A stretch of DNA of 64,000 nucleotides from Martelella mediterranea (GTDB lineage: Bacteria > Pseudomonadota > Alphaproteobacteria > Rhizobiales > Rhizobiaceae), in contig PVUG01000011.1 of NCBI GenBank assembly GCA_003001975.1, positions 96,674 through 160,673 of the forward strand, written 5' to 3'. The notes below the pieces were generated by a model, which was given only the letters and a program-made list of their open reading frames with translations, made no database searches and was not told the DNA's origin. Shown here one piece after another: positions 27,677-36,801 of this stretch. Numbering within the stretch: position 1 is the stretch's first letter; the number at the start of each line of letters is the position of its first letter. Both the position numbers and the translations under genes were made by a program.

Positions 27677-27898
27677 ATGCTTGATGAAGACGACATAGCG
27701 AACCGGCTGCTCGCAATGGAGCCGGGCGAGTTTCATTTCCCGACGCTTTATGGCGAGGGCTGGAACCGGCTCTATATCGGCGACAAGGTGAAAATCGGCC
27801 GCGAATTCCTCAATGCCGTGCGCAAGGGCCGTTTTCCCGATGTGGAAGACACCGGCCGCAAGAAGGGCGGCGGCCGGATCTACCTGAAGAAGGGATAG
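27677..27898 (+). CDS. Small DUF1413-like hypothetical protein
   Basis: A 73-residue soluble protein starting one base after the LysE-type stop, so probably co-translated. The sequence has FPTLYGEGWNRLYIGDKVKIGREFLNAV and ends in a basic, Gly-rich tail (RKKGGGRIYLKKG). The pattern resembles small DUF1413 proteins found in many bacteria, whose role is unknown to me. Assignment is by recollection, not a search. Confidence 0.65.
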   Translation: MLDEDDIANRLLAMEPGEFHFPTLYGEGWNRLYIGDKVKIGREFLNAVRKGRFPDVEDTGRKKGGGRIYLKKG

Positions 27899-27907
27899 CG
27901 CCCTGTT

Positions 27908-29170
27908 TCACTCCGCAGCTTGGCTACCTGCACCAAAACGGTTTTCGATATAGTCATCGACCATGGCCTCGAAATCAGCAGCGATGTTGGGGCCGCGCAG
28001 GGTCTTGGCTTTCTTGCCGTCGATGAAGACCGGGGCTGCCGGGGTTTCGCCGGTGCCGGGCAGCGAAATGCCGATATCGGCGTGCTTGCTCTCACCCGGG
28101 CCGTTGACGATGCAACCCATGACGGCGACGTTGAGGGCTTCCACGCCCGGATATTTCTCACGCCAGATCGGCATGTTCTTGCGGATATCGGCCTGGATCT
28201 TCGAGGCCAACTCCTGAAACACCGTCGAGGTGGTGCGCCCGCAGCCGGGACAGGCGGCCACCACCGGCACGAACTGGCGAAAGCCCATGACCTGCAGCAG
28301 TTCCTGCGCCACCTGCACCTCGCGGGTGCGGTCACCGCCGGGTTCCGGCGTCAGCGAAACGCGGATGGTGTCGCCAATGCCGTGCTGCAATACATAGCCC
28401 ATGGCCGCAGACGATGCGACGATACCCTTGGTGCCCATGCCGGCTTCCGTCAGGCCAAGATGCAGCGCGTGGTCGGACCGTTCGGCGATCATAGAATAGA
28501 CCGCGATCAGGTCCTGAACCTGGGAAACCTTGGCCGACAGGATGATGCGGTTCCGCGGCAGGCCGATTTCTTCGGCCAGATCCGCCGAAATCAGCGCCGA
28601 CTGGACGATTGCCTCGCGGGTGACATCGCGGGCGGAAAGCGGTGAGCCGGCTTCGGAATTCTCGTCCATCAGCCGTGTCAGCAATTCCTGGTCGAGCGAG
28701 CCCCAGTTGACGCCGATGCGCACCGGCTTGTCGTAGCGGATCGCCATTTCGATGATATCGGCAAATTGCTTGTCGCGCTTGTCGCGGAAACCGACATTGC
28801 CGGGATTGATGCGGTATTTGGCAAGCGCCTCCGCGCAGGCCGGATGATCGGCCAGAAGCTTGTGGCCGATATAGTGAAAATCGCCGACCAGCGGCACATC
28901 GAGACCGAGATGTTCCAGCCGTTCGCGAATGCGCGGCACGGCGGCGGCCGCCTCGTCGCGGTCAACGGTGATGCGCACCAGTTCGGAGCCGGCTTTCGAC
29001 AGGGCGGCAACCTGCGCCACAGTGGCGTCGATATCGGCCGTGTCGGTATTGGTCATCGACTGGACGACCACCGGCGCGCCGCCGCCGACAAGCACGCCAC
29101 CGACATTGACGGCAACGGATGCGCGACGGGGCAGGGGATCGAAATTGCGGGGGGCGGCAAAGGTCATCAT
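27908..29170 (-). CDS. ispG: 4-hydroxy-3-methylbut-2-en-1-yl diphosphate synthase
   Basis: A 420-residue [4Fe-4S] enzyme of the non-mevalonate isoprenoid pathway, converting MEcPP to HMBPP. The N-terminal TIM barrel has [19 protein letters not shown] and [17 protein letters not shown]. Cluster cysteines are in [10 protein letters not shown] and [11 protein letters not shown] near the C-terminus. Full length. It stands alone, convergent with the small DUF1413-like gene (nine bases apart). Confidence 0.97.
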   Translation of the reverse strand: MMTFAAPRNFDPLPRRASVAVNVGGVLVGGGAPVVVQSMTNTDTADIDATVAQVAALSKAGSELVRITVDRDEAAAAVPRIRERLEHLGLDVPLVGDFHYIGHKLLADHPACAEALAKYRINPGNVGFRDKRDKQFADIIEMAIRYDKPVRIGVNWGSLDQELLTRLMDENSEAGSPLSARDVTREAIVQSALISADLAEEIGLPRNRIILSAKVSQVQDLIAVYSMIAERSDHALHLGLTEAGMGTKGIVASSAAMGYVLQHGIGDTIRVSLTPEPGGDRTREVQVAQELLQVMGFRQFVPVVAACPGCGRTTSTVFQELASKIQADIRKNMPIWREKYPGVEALNVAVMGCIVNGPGESKHADIGISLPGTGETPAAPVFIDGKKAKTLRGPNIAADFEAMVDDYIENRFGAGSQAAE

Positions 29171-29227
29171 TTTCTCCGAAACGGAAACTGCCTTTCAGGT
29201 GGTACAATGCCGCCATCTTGTCAACTG

Positions 29228-30415
29228 TCAGCCCACCTTGTCGCGGTCGGCATAACGCATCAGCGGCGCCAGCAGGAAGACGATAACATGCAGCAGCGAC
29301 AAGCCGACAAAAATCGGTGCAAAGCCGGTATGCTCGGCCAGAAAGCCGATTGCCGAAGGGGCGACCAGAATGCCGGAATAGCCGAGCGTGGTCGTGACTG
29401 ACAGGCCGATACCCGGCGCCATGCCCGGCAGATTGCCGGCGGCCGAAAACGCAATCGGTACCATGTTGGAAATGCCGAGACCGGCAATCGCGAAACCGAT
29501 GATGATGACCGGCGTCGTGGGGGCGAGGCCCGCAAGCAGCAGTCCGATGACCGAGAGCACCGCGCAGATCCGCATGGTGGTTACCCCGCCGAGGCGATCG
29601 CGCACGAGATCGCCGGCAAAGCGCATCGTCGTCATGGAGAGCTGGAAGGCTGCATAACCGAAGCCGGCCCAGGCGATATCGATGCCCAGTTCGTCATGCA
29701 GATAAAGCGCGCTCCAGTCGGTGACCGCCCCTTCCGGGATCATCGAAAACAGCGCCACGACCCCGATCAGCCAGGGAAGCGGTGTCATCGGCAGGCGGAT
29801 CTTCTGGTGTTTTTCTTCTCCGTCGGGGGTATCCGCCACCAGCCGGGGAAACGACGCGGCCAGAAAGCCGCCGGCGAGCACGGTTGCGGCGATCGCATGG
29901 CCAAGCGGGCCGATCGCAGAAATCAGAAAGCCGCCGAGACCGGCGCCCAGAAGCCCGCCAAGGCTCCAGAAGGCATGGCAGGATGACATGATCGCCCGGT
30001 GTTCCACCTTTTCCACGGCCACCGTGTTGGCATTCATCGAGACATCCATGGCCGCCATCAGGCCGCCGAAAAAAAAGATCACGATAACGGCGAGCCAGAT
30101 GCTGTTGACCACGGTGATCAGGATCAGTGACGGCAGAAACATCAGCGCCGCCGCCCTGACGACGCTGGTGGAGCCAAAGCGGGCATTGAAGATGCCGGTC
30201 ATCGGCATGGCGAGAATTGAACCCACCCCGAAGACCAGAATCATCAGGCCGAGTTCGCCCTCCGAAAGGCTTAGCTTTTCGGCAAAGACCGGAATTTTCG
30301 GCGCCCAGGAGCCCATATAGAAGCCGTTCATCAGAAACAGCAGCGAAACACCGAGGCGATGCGGCGACATGTAGCGGCGCGGGCGGCTGGTTTCGGCAAG
30401 CGGGGTATCGGTCAT
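29228..30415 (-). CDS. MFS transporter
   Basis: A 395-residue major facilitator with about 12 hydrophobic segments. The pattern (FLMNGFYMGSWAPKIPVF, then GELGLMILVFGVGSILAMP) resembles the YbjJ/FucP-like branch. The start MTDTPLAE at 30415 gives normal length; the frame further upstream is unrelated to the family. It is the last gene of DeoR-VOC-MFS, with 11 bases after the VOC gene, suggesting sugar-like uptake or efflux. Substrate unknown. Confidence 0.88.
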   Translation of the reverse strand: MTDTPLAETSRPRRYMSPHRLGVSLLFLMNGFYMGSWAPKIPVFAEKLSLSEGELGLMILVFGVGSILAMPMTGIFNARFGSTSVVRAAALMFLPSLILITVVNSIWLAVIVIFFFGGLMAAMDVSMNANTVAVEKVEHRAIMSSCHAFWSLGGLLGAGLGGFLISAIGPLGHAIAATVLAGGFLAASFPRLVADTPDGEEKHQKIRLPMTPLPWLIGVVALFSMIPEGAVTDWSALYLHDELGIDIAWAGFGYAAFQLSMTTMRFAGDLVRDRLGGVTTMRICAVLSVIGLLLAGLAPTTPVIIIGFAIAGLGISNMVPIAFSAAGNLPGMAPGIGLSVTTTLGYSGILVAPSAIGFLAEHTGFAPIFVGLSLLHVIVFLLAPLMRYADRDKVG

Positions 30416-30426
30416 TGTTGTTCTCG

Positions 30427-30822
30427 TCAGGCAGTGATTTCGATGCGGTTTCCGTCGGGATCGGCAAGGACGGCCTCGTAGAAACCGTCGCCCGTGGTTC
30501 GGGGCGGACTGAGAAGAAACCCGGTGGTTTTCGCCTCCGCCGCCAGCCGGTCGACGGCGACGGTGCTGCCGAGGCTGATGGCGATATGGTCCCATCCGGG
30601 CTTTTCGGCCGACGCGTCGCCTGCCGGAAAAATCCAGGGCGCCTGCATCAGTTCGATGGCAGCGCCGTCTGTCAGTGACACGAAGCGGGAGACAAAACCG
30701 GGCCTGCGGCGGCTTTCATAGCGCTCCCCGACGGTAGCGCCGAAGACATCCCGGTAGAAGACGGCCAGACGTTCCAGATCGGCGGTCCAGAGTGCGACAT
30801 GGGCAATGCGACAGGCATTCAT
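30427..30822 (-). CDS. VOC-family (glyoxalase/dioxygenase fold) protein
   Basis: A 131-residue protein with the paired beta-alpha-beta-beta-beta modules of the vicinal oxygen chelate family: RIAHVALWTADLERLAVFYRDVFGA in the first half and DHIAISLGSTVAVDRLAAEA then FYEAVLADPDGNRIEITA in the second. The His and Glu positions fit a metal-binding site. Activity (glyoxalase, lyase or dioxygenase) is not readable. It overlaps the DeoR-type gene by four bases. Confidence 0.85.
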   Translation of the reverse strand: MNACRIAHVALWTADLERLAVFYRDVFGATVGERYESRRRPGFVSRFVSLTDGAAIELMQAPWIFPAGDASAEKPGWDHIAISLGSTVAVDRLAAEAKTTGFLLSPPRTTGDGFYEAVLADPDGNRIEITA

Positions 30823-31589
30823 CGGCTGTCTCCTCGTCCGATAAGCGAAAGCCCGGTGGCCTGAAGCGCCTCAACCGCCCCGGCGTCGAGCGTGTGCGGG
30901 ATGGCAAGGGCATCGAGCGCATCCAGCGCAATCACGCTGCAGGGCGCGCGGGTGGCGAATTTCGCTGCGGTCATGGCGGTTATCACCCGGTGCGCGCAGG
31001 CGGCGGCCTCGCGCTTGAACAGGGCATCTTCGTAATGAAAGCAGGTGAGGCCGGCCTCGATATCGAGGCCGCAGGTGCCAAGCAGGCACAGGTCGAAATG
31101 AAAGGCCTGAATATCTTCGATCGGACGGGTGCCGACGGCGCCGCCGACGTCGCGGTGAATTTGCCCGCCGATCATGATCACATCGAGGGTCCGATGCCCG
31201 TCGAGGGCGGCGGCAATGGCCGGTGCATTGGTGACGATTGTGGCCCGCCGGTCGGCCGGCAAGGCACGGGCGGCGGCAATATTGGTGCTTGCGGCATCGA
31301 GAAAAACGGTCATGCCGTCGTCAATTTCGCCGGCAAGCAGGTGGCCGAGCTGCTGTTTTTCTGCGTCGTCCTGTTTGTCCCGAGTGTTGAGCGGTCCGGC
31401 GGCCGGGGCGACGGGCAGCGCGCCGCCATAGACCCGCTCGCACAGCCCGCGCGCGGCCATGTCGCGCAGGTCGCGTCTGATCGTATCCTCCGACACGGCA
31501 AATTCCGCAGCCAGATCGGCGGCCAGAACCCGGCCTGAAGCCCTGAGGCGTTGAAGAATGATGTCTTGTCGTTCGCGGATCAGATGCAT
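30819..31589 (-). CDS. DeoR/GlpR-type transcriptional regulator
   Basis: A 256-residue repressor-type regulator. The N-terminal helix-turn-helix is RERQDIILQRLRASGRVLAADLAAEFAVSEDTIRRDLRDM, and the C-terminal DeoRC domain (VFLDAASTNIAAARAL, GGQIHRDVGGAVG) binds a sugar phosphate. I prefer the ATG at 31589 to a TTG at 31601. It heads DeoR-VOC-MFS with a 4-base overlap. Three 10-bp direct repeats at 31601-31640, just upstream, are the likely operator. Confidence 0.9.
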   Translation of the reverse strand: MHLIRERQDIILQRLRASGRVLAADLAAEFAVSEDTIRRDLRDMAARGLCERVYGGALPVAPAAGPLNTRDKQDDAEKQQLGHLLAGEIDDGMTVFLDAASTNIAAARALPADRRATIVTNAPAIAAALDGHRTLDVIMIGGQIHRDVGGAVGTRPIEDIQAFHFDLCLLGTCGLDIEAGLTCFHYEDALFKREAAACAHRVITAMTAAKFATRAPCSVIALDALDALAIPHTLDAGAVEALQATGLSLIGRGDSR

Positions 31590-31600
31590 GGTTTCGTCCA

Positions 31601-31640
31601 AATCGTGCAGAAACGTGCATAATCCGGTTTAAATGTGCAT
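31601..31640. promoter_or_regulatory. Helically phased GTGCA direct repeats, candidate DeoR operator
   Basis: AATCGTGCAG (31601), AAACGTGCAT (31611) and AAATGTGCAT (31631) share AA-N-YGTGCA and are spaced exactly 10 and 20 bp apart, so all face the same side of the helix. They lie immediately upstream of the DeoR-type start. Tandem phased repeats are typical of DeoR/GlpR operators. Confidence 0.6.
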
Positions 31641-31733
31641 GCAAGGGTGTTGTGGAATGTTTCGGTGGCTCCGCATACAAAGATAGAATGTCGGCTGCAG
31701 AAATAGACCCGGTATTGCCCGCACCGGACGGTT

Positions 31734-32216
31734 CTACTCGAAGGCCGCCAGCCACTTGGCCAGCAGGCGGTCAAGCGCTTCGCGGTCGTCGGTGCCGAGC
31801 GTTTCGATCAGCCTGTGCTGGTTTTCAACATGGGCAGTTACCGCTTCGTCGATCAGGGCAAAGCCTGCGTCCGTGAGCGCGATGGCGAAACCGCGGCCGT
31901 CCTCCGGATTGCGCCGGCGCGAGATGAAGCCTGCCGCCTCCAGTCGATCGATCCGATTGGTCATCGTTCCGGAGGATACCATCGTCCGTTCCATCAGCGT
32001 CGATGGCGAGAGCGCATAGGGCGGGCCGGAACGGCGCAGCGTGGCCAGGACATCGAAACTCGCGGCATTCAGCCCGTAGCGGGAGAAAACCGTTTCCAGA
32101 TTGCGCGCAAGGTGCACCTGCAGCCGTTTCAGACGGCCCATGACACCCATGGGCATGGCGTCAAGGTCCGGGCGCTCGGCCTGCCATTCGGCAAGAATAC
32201 TGTCGACATGATCCAT
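31734..32216 (-). CDS. MarR-family transcriptional regulator
   Basis: A 160-residue winged-helix regulator. The core LNAASFDVLATLRRSGPPYALSPSTLMERTMVSSGTMTNRIDRLE and the wing GFISRRRNPEDGRGFAIALTDAG are typical MarR. An N-terminal helix and a C-terminal dimerisation helix complete it. Divergent from the EamA transporter across 78 bases that hold two matching palindromes, so it most likely represses that transporter. Confidence 0.92.
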   Translation of the reverse strand: MDHVDSILAEWQAERPDLDAMPMGVMGRLKRLQVHLARNLETVFSRYGLNAASFDVLATLRRSGPPYALSPSTLMERTMVSSGTMTNRIDRLEAAGFISRRRNPEDGRGFAIALTDAGFALIDEAVTAHVENQHRLIETLGTDDREALDRLLAKWLAAFE

Positions 32217-32240
32217 GAATGGAACCTGCAGAAATTTTAC

Positions 32241-32280
32241 CTTGACGTCAAGTTAAAACAGGATATCTTGAAATCAAGAT
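32241..32280. promoter_or_regulatory. Two CTTGANNTCAAG palindromes, candidate MarR operators
   Basis: CTTGACGTCAAG (32241-32252) and CTTGAAATCAAG (32267-32278) are perfect 12-bp dyads of the form CTTGANNTCAAG. Their centres are 26 bp apart, in the gap between the divergent MarR and EamA genes. The second extends to ATCTTG/CAAGAT. Confidence 0.6.
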
Positions 32281-32294
32281 AAATGGAGGCTGAA

Positions 32295-33200
32295 ATGCCG
32301 AAGACATCCGATTTTCTGCTCACCGCACTGGCGCCGGCCATCTGGGGCAGTACCTATATCGTCACCACCGAACTGCTGCCGCCCGGTCTGCCGCTGACGC
32401 TCGGTTTGCTCAGAGCGCTGCCGGCGGGCCTCACCCTGCTTGTCGTGGTCCGGCAGTGGCCGTCATTCGCCATGCTGCCGCGGCTGTTTGTTCTGGGTTT
32501 CCTGAATTTTACGTTGTTCTGGACCCTTCTGTTTGTGGCCGCCTATCGCCTGCCGGGTGGCGTTGCCGCAACGCTTGGCGCCACACAGCCGCTGATCGTG
32601 CTGTTTCTGGCACGGCTGGCCCTTGGAACGGAAATCAGATTGATGGGACTGGTCGCCGCACTCGGCGGGCTGGTCGGCGTCGGTTTCCTGGTGCTGTCGC
32701 CGGAGGCCGTGCTCGATCCGCTGGGCATTGCCGCAGCCTTCGGCGGTGCGCTGTCGATGGCGGCCGGCACGGTCCTGACCCGCAAATGGCAGTTTCCCGT
32801 CCCGCCGCTGACCCTGACCGCCTGGCAGCTGACCACCGGCGGCCTGCTGCTTCTGCCTCTGGCGCTCGTTTTCGAACCGGCCTTTCCGGTTCCCTCATTG
32901 CAAAACATTGCAGGTCTTGTCTGGCTCGGTGTTGTCGGCGGCGCGCTCACCTATTTCTTCTGGTTTCGCGGCATTGCGAAGATCGGTCCGTCAAGGGCAG
33001 CCATTCTGGGCTTCCTGAGCCCGCTGAGTGCCGTGCTCCTCGGCTGGGTCCTGCTGGGACAGGCTTTGTCGCCGCTGCAGATCGCCGGTGCCGTGCTTGT
33101 TCTCGCAAGCCTCTGGCTTGGTCGCTCCGCGGGTCGCAACGCTGCAAACGTGCAGCCGGCCTTTGTTGCGCCTGAAAACGCAAAAACCCCGGCCGAATGA
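32295..33200 (+). CDS. EamA/DMT-family transporter
   Basis: A 301-residue inner-membrane protein with ten predicted helices in two EamA repeats. The first begins LTALAPAIWGSTYIVTTELLPPGLP; the second ends RAAILGFLSPLSAVLLGWVLLGQ. Family members export amino acids or metabolites. ATG 32295 has GGAGG five bases upstream, so the ATG at 32283 is unlikely. Divergent from a MarR regulator with matched operators. The stop lies in the loop of a terminator shared with pyc. Confidence 0.9.
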   Translation: MPKTSDFLLTALAPAIWGSTYIVTTELLPPGLPLTLGLLRALPAGLTLLVVVRQWPSFAMLPRLFVLGFLNFTLFWTLLFVAAYRLPGGVAATLGATQPLIVLFLARLALGTEIRLMGLVAALGGLVGVGFLVLSPEAVLDPLGIAAAFGGALSMAAGTVLTRKWQFPVPPLTLTAWQLTTGGLLLLPLALVFEPAFPVPSLQNIAGLVWLGVVGGALTYFFWFRGIAKIGPSRAAILGFLSPLSAVLLGWVLLGQALSPLQIAGAVLVLASLWLGRSAGRNAANVQPAFVAPENAKTPAE

Positions 33201-33208
33201 CCGGGGTT
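33185..33208. terminator. Bidirectional terminator between EamA gene and pyc
   Basis: AACCCCGG (33185-33192) pairs perfectly with CCGGGGTT (33201-33208). Read on the minus strand, the stem is followed by a T-run, so it mainly ends pyc transcription. It also overlaps the EamA stop. Confidence 0.7.
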
Positions 33209-33236
33209 CTGCAAATATTGCGCTGAGTGCGGGGCC

Positions 33237-36200
33237 TCAGTCCTCGAAAACCACCAGAAGGTCCTTGGCGTCGATCTGGTCGCCGGCCTTGACGTGGACT
33301 TCCTTGATGATGCCGTCGCGGTCGGCGTGGAGCGCGGTTTCCATCTTCATTGCCTCGATGGAGACGAGGACATCGCCGGAAGAGACCTGCTGTCCGGCGG
33401 AAACGGCAACCGTTGAAATCACGCCCGGCATCGGCGCGCCGATCTGATTCTGGTTGGCGGGGTCCACCTTCTGGTTGGCGCTGCCGGCCGCACCATGCGC
33501 CCGGTCCGGCACCTTGATGGAGCGCGGTGCACCATTCAGCTCGAAGAACACCGTGACCATGCCCTTTTCGTCGGGGCTGGTGATCGCCTGGTTGAGAACG
33601 ACAAGCGTCTTGCCACGTTCGATATCGGCAAACAGCTCGCCGCCTTCGTCAAGACCGTAGAAATAGGCCGGCGTCGGCAGCACCGAGACGGGGCCGTAAG
33701 TCTCGTTTGCCATCACGTAGTCGACGAAGACCTTCGGGTACATCAGATAGGAGGCCAGTTCGAAATCATTGATTTCGCGTCCGACCTTTTCTTCGGCTTC
33801 TTTCCGTTCGGCTTCGAGATCGGCATCTTCAAGCAGCGAGCCGGGGCGCACGGTATAGGGCTCGTCTCCCTTCAGCGCCTTGTTCTGCAGGCCCTCCGGC
33901 CATCCGGCCGGCGGCTGGCCGAGGTCGCCCTTCAGCATCGAGATCACCGAATCGGGAAACGACATGTCCTTGGCCGGGTCTTCGACATCGGCAACGGACA
34001 GGTCCTGGCTCACCATCATCAGCGCCATGTCGCCGACCACCTTCGAGGACGGCGTGACCTTGACGATATCGCCGAACATCTGGTTGGCATCGGCATAGGC
34101 CTGGGCCACTTCATGCCAGCGGGTTTCAAGACCCAGCGAGCGGGCCTGTTCCTTCAGATTGGTGAACTGGCCGCCCGGCATTTCATGCAGATAGACTTCC
34201 GAGGCCGGCCCCTTCAGATCGCTTTCAAACGCGGCATACTGGTGGCGCACGGCCTCCCAGTAAAACGAGATACGGCGGATATAGCCAGTATCGAGGCCCG
34301 GGTCGCGCTCGTGACCCTTGAGCGCCTCGACGATCGAGCCGAGGCAGGGCTGCGAGGTATTGCCGGAAAATGCGTCCATGGCCGCATCCACGGCGTCGAC
34401 GCCGGCGTCGATTGCCGACAGCACGGTGGCTGCGGCAATGCCGGAGGTATCGTGCGTGTGGAAATGGATCGGCAGTTCGGTGGCGTCCCGCAGTGCGGTG
34501 AACAGCATCTTGGCGGCGGCCGGCTTCAGCAGCCCGGCCATGTCCTTGACCGCGATGATATGGGCGCCGGCGGCCTCCAGTTCCTTGGCAAGGTCGGTGT
34601 AGTATTTCAGGTCATACTGCGGCCGGCGCGCATTCATGATGTCGCCGGTATAGCAGATCGCCGCTTCGCACAGCTTGCCTTCCTCGGCCACGGCATCCAT
34701 CGAAACGCGCATGTTTTCCACCCAGTTCAGGCAGTCGAACACGCGGAACAGATCGATCCCACCGGCGGCCGCCTGGCGGACGAAATATTTTACGACATTG
34801 TCGGGATAGTTCTTGTAGCCGACGCCGTTTGCACCGCGAAGCAGCATCTGCAACAGCAGGTTCGGGGCGTTTTCACGGACCTTTTCAAGCCGTTCCCATG
34901 GGTCTTCCGTCAGGAAGCGCATGGATACGTCGAAGGTCGCGCCGCCCCAGCATTCCAGCGACAGAAGCTCCGGCAGTGCCCGGGCATAGGTCCCGGCAAT
35001 GGAGGCGATGTCGTGGGTGCGCATGCGGGTTGCCAGCAGCGACTGATGGCCGTCGCGCATGGTGGTGTCGGTCATCAGGACGCGCTTTTCGTTACGCATC
35101 CATTTGGCGAATTTCTCCGGCCCCATCTGGTCGAAAAGCTGCTTGGTGCCCGGCTTCGGGTCGCCTTCGATGAAGGGAATGACCGGTGCCGCAATCTCGT
35201 CGGAGGGTTTCGGGCGGCCCTTGGTTTCGGGATGGCCGTTGACGGTGACGTCGGCCAGGTAGTTCAGGAGCCTGGTTGCGCGATCCTGCCGCTTGACCTG
35301 GGAAAACAACTCCGGCGTCTCGTCGATGAAACGCGTGGTGTAGCTGTAATCCATGAATTGCGGGTGGGTGATGATCGCTTCAAGGAAGGTCAGGTTGGTG
35401 GCCACGCCGCGAATGCGGAATTCCCGCAGCGCCCGGTCCATGCGGCGGGCGGCCTCCTGCGGGGAGGGTGCCCAGGCGGTGACCTTTTCCAGCAGCGGAT
35501 CGTAGAACCGGGTGATGACCGCGCCCGAATAGGCGGTGCCGCCATCCAGACGGATGCCGAAGCCGGTGGCCCCGCGATAGGCGGTGATCCGGCCGTAATC
35601 GGGGATGAAGTTCTGTTCCGGATCCTCGGTGGTGATGCGGCACTGCAGCGCATGGCCGCGCAGATAAATCTCCTCCTGCGGGGGAACGCCGGATTCTTCG
35701 GTGCCGATCACGGCGCCGTCGAGAATATGGATCTGCGCCTTGACGATGTCGATGCCGGTCACGGTTTCGGTCACCGTGTGCTCGACCTGGATGCGCGGAT
35801 TGACCTCGATGAAATAGAATTTCCCGGTATCGGCATCCATCAGATATTCGACAGTGCCGGCGCCGATGTAGTTGGTGGCCCGGCCGATCTTCAGGGAATA
35901 TTCGGCAAGCTCGGCGCGCTGTTCGTCGTTCAGATAGGGTGCGGGCGCACGCTCGACGACCTTCTGGTTGCGGCGCTGGATTGAACAGTCGCGCTCGAAC
36001 AGGTGCACGACATTGCCGTGGGTATCGCCTAGGATCTGGCTTTCCACATGGCGGGCGCGTTCGACGAGCTTTTCGAGATAGACTTCGTCCTTGCCAAAGG
36101 CGGCCTTGGCCTCGCGCTTGGCCTCCGTCACCTCGCGGGCGAGATCGTCCTTCGAGCGGATTGCGCGCATGCCGCGGCCGCCGCCGCCCCAGGAGGCCTT

Positions 36201-36695
36201 CAGCATCACCGGATAGCCGATCTCGTCGGCCATGCGCTCCACTTCCGCCATGTCGTCGGGCAGTGGATCGGTGGCGGGCACGACCGGGACGCCGACCTCG
36301 ATGGCGAGATTGCGCGCGGCGACCTTGTTGCCGAGCCGGCGCATGGTTTCGGCCTTCGGCCCGATGAAGGTGATGCCGGCTTCCGCGCAGGCATCGACGA
36401 ATTCGGGGCTTTCCGAAAGCAGGCCGTAGCCGGGGTGGATGGCATCGGCGCCGGAAAGCTTGGCGACGCGGATCACTTCCTCGATGGAGAGATAGCTCTC
36501 GATCGGCCCCATGTCGTGATCAAGATGCGGGCCGCGCCCGACCTGATAGCTTTCATCCGCCTTGAACCGATGGAGCGCCAGTTTGTCTTCTTCCGCCCAG
36601 ATCGCCACCGTTTTTATATCGAGTTCGTTTGCAGCGCGAAAAACGCGGATGGCAATCTCGGAACGGTTGGCGACAAGAATCTTTGAAATCGGCAA
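33237..36695 (-). CDS. pyc: Pyruvate carboxylase
   Basis: An 1152-residue biotin enzyme making oxaloacetate from pyruvate and bicarbonate. Domains in order are a biotin carboxylase ATP-grasp (KASWGGGGRGMRAI, FIEVNPRIQVEHTVTE), a carboxyltransferase TIM barrel (TMRDGHQSLLATRMRTHD, FHTHDTSGIAAATVL), the allosteric linker, and a C-terminal biotin carrier with the biotinyl Lys in EAMKMET. Full-length single-chain form. It stands alone and replenishes the TCA cycle. Confidence 0.98.
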   Translation of the reverse strand: MPISKILVANRSEIAIRVFRAANELDIKTVAIWAEEDKLALHRFKADESYQVGRGPHLDHDMGPIESYLSIEEVIRVAKLSGADAIHPGYGLLSESPEFVDACAEAGITFIGPKAETMRRLGNKVAARNLAIEVGVPVVPATDPLPDDMAEVERMADEIGYPVMLKASWGGGGRGMRAIRSKDDLAREVTEAKREAKAAFGKDEVYLEKLVERARHVESQILGDTHGNVVHLFERDCSIQRRNQKVVERAPAPYLNDEQRAELAEYSLKIGRATNYIGAGTVEYLMDADTGKFYFIEVNPRIQVEHTVTETVTGIDIVKAQIHILDGAVIGTEESGVPPQEEIYLRGHALQCRITTEDPEQNFIPDYGRITAYRGATGFGIRLDGGTAYSGAVITRFYDPLLEKVTAWAPSPQEAARRMDRALREFRIRGVATNLTFLEAIITHPQFMDYSYTTRFIDETPELFSQVKRQDRATRLLNYLADVTVNGHPETKGRPKPSDEIAAPVIPFIEGDPKPGTKQLFDQMGPEKFAKWMRNEKRVLMTDTTMRDGHQSLLATRMRTHDIASIAGTYARALPELLSLECWGGATFDVSMRFLTEDPWERLEKVRENAPNLLLQMLLRGANGVGYKNYPDNVVKYFVRQAAAGGIDLFRVFDCLNWVENMRVSMDAVAEEGKLCEAAICYTGDIMNARRPQYDLKYYTDLAKELEAAGAHIIAVKDMAGLLKPAAAKMLFTALRDATELPIHFHTHDTSGIAAATVLSAIDAGVDAVDAAMDAFSGNTSQPCLGSIVEALKGHERDPGLDTGYIRRISFYWEAVRHQYAAFESDLKGPASEVYLHEMPGGQFTNLKEQARSLGLETRWHEVAQAYADANQMFGDIVKVTPSSKVVGDMALMMVSQDLSVADVEDPAKDMSFPDSVISMLKGDLGQPPAGWPEGLQNKALKGDEPYTVRPGSLLEDADLEAERKEAEEKVGREINDFELASYLMYPKVFVDYVMANETYGPVSVLPTPAYFYGLDEGGELFADIERGKTLVVLNQAITSPDEKGMVTVFFELNGAPRSIKVPDRAHGAAGSANQKVDPANQNQIGAPMPGVISTVAVSAGQQVSSGDVLVSIEAMKMETALHADRDGIIKEVHVKAGDQIDAKDLLVVFED

Positions 36696-36801
36696 GGAAG
36701 TCCTCCTCAGGAAAAAAGCGTGAAAATCGCAATTTAAAAGTCATAGCCAAACTCGGGTCCGAGCGCAAACCTGCTTTCCGGCCTGACTTATTTTGAACCA
36801 A

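Noticed and set aside
33495..35984. An 829-codon open frame opposite pyc
   Set aside because: It is low-complexity and His/Gly/Arg rich, as antisense frames of GC-rich genes are; pyc is unmistakable.
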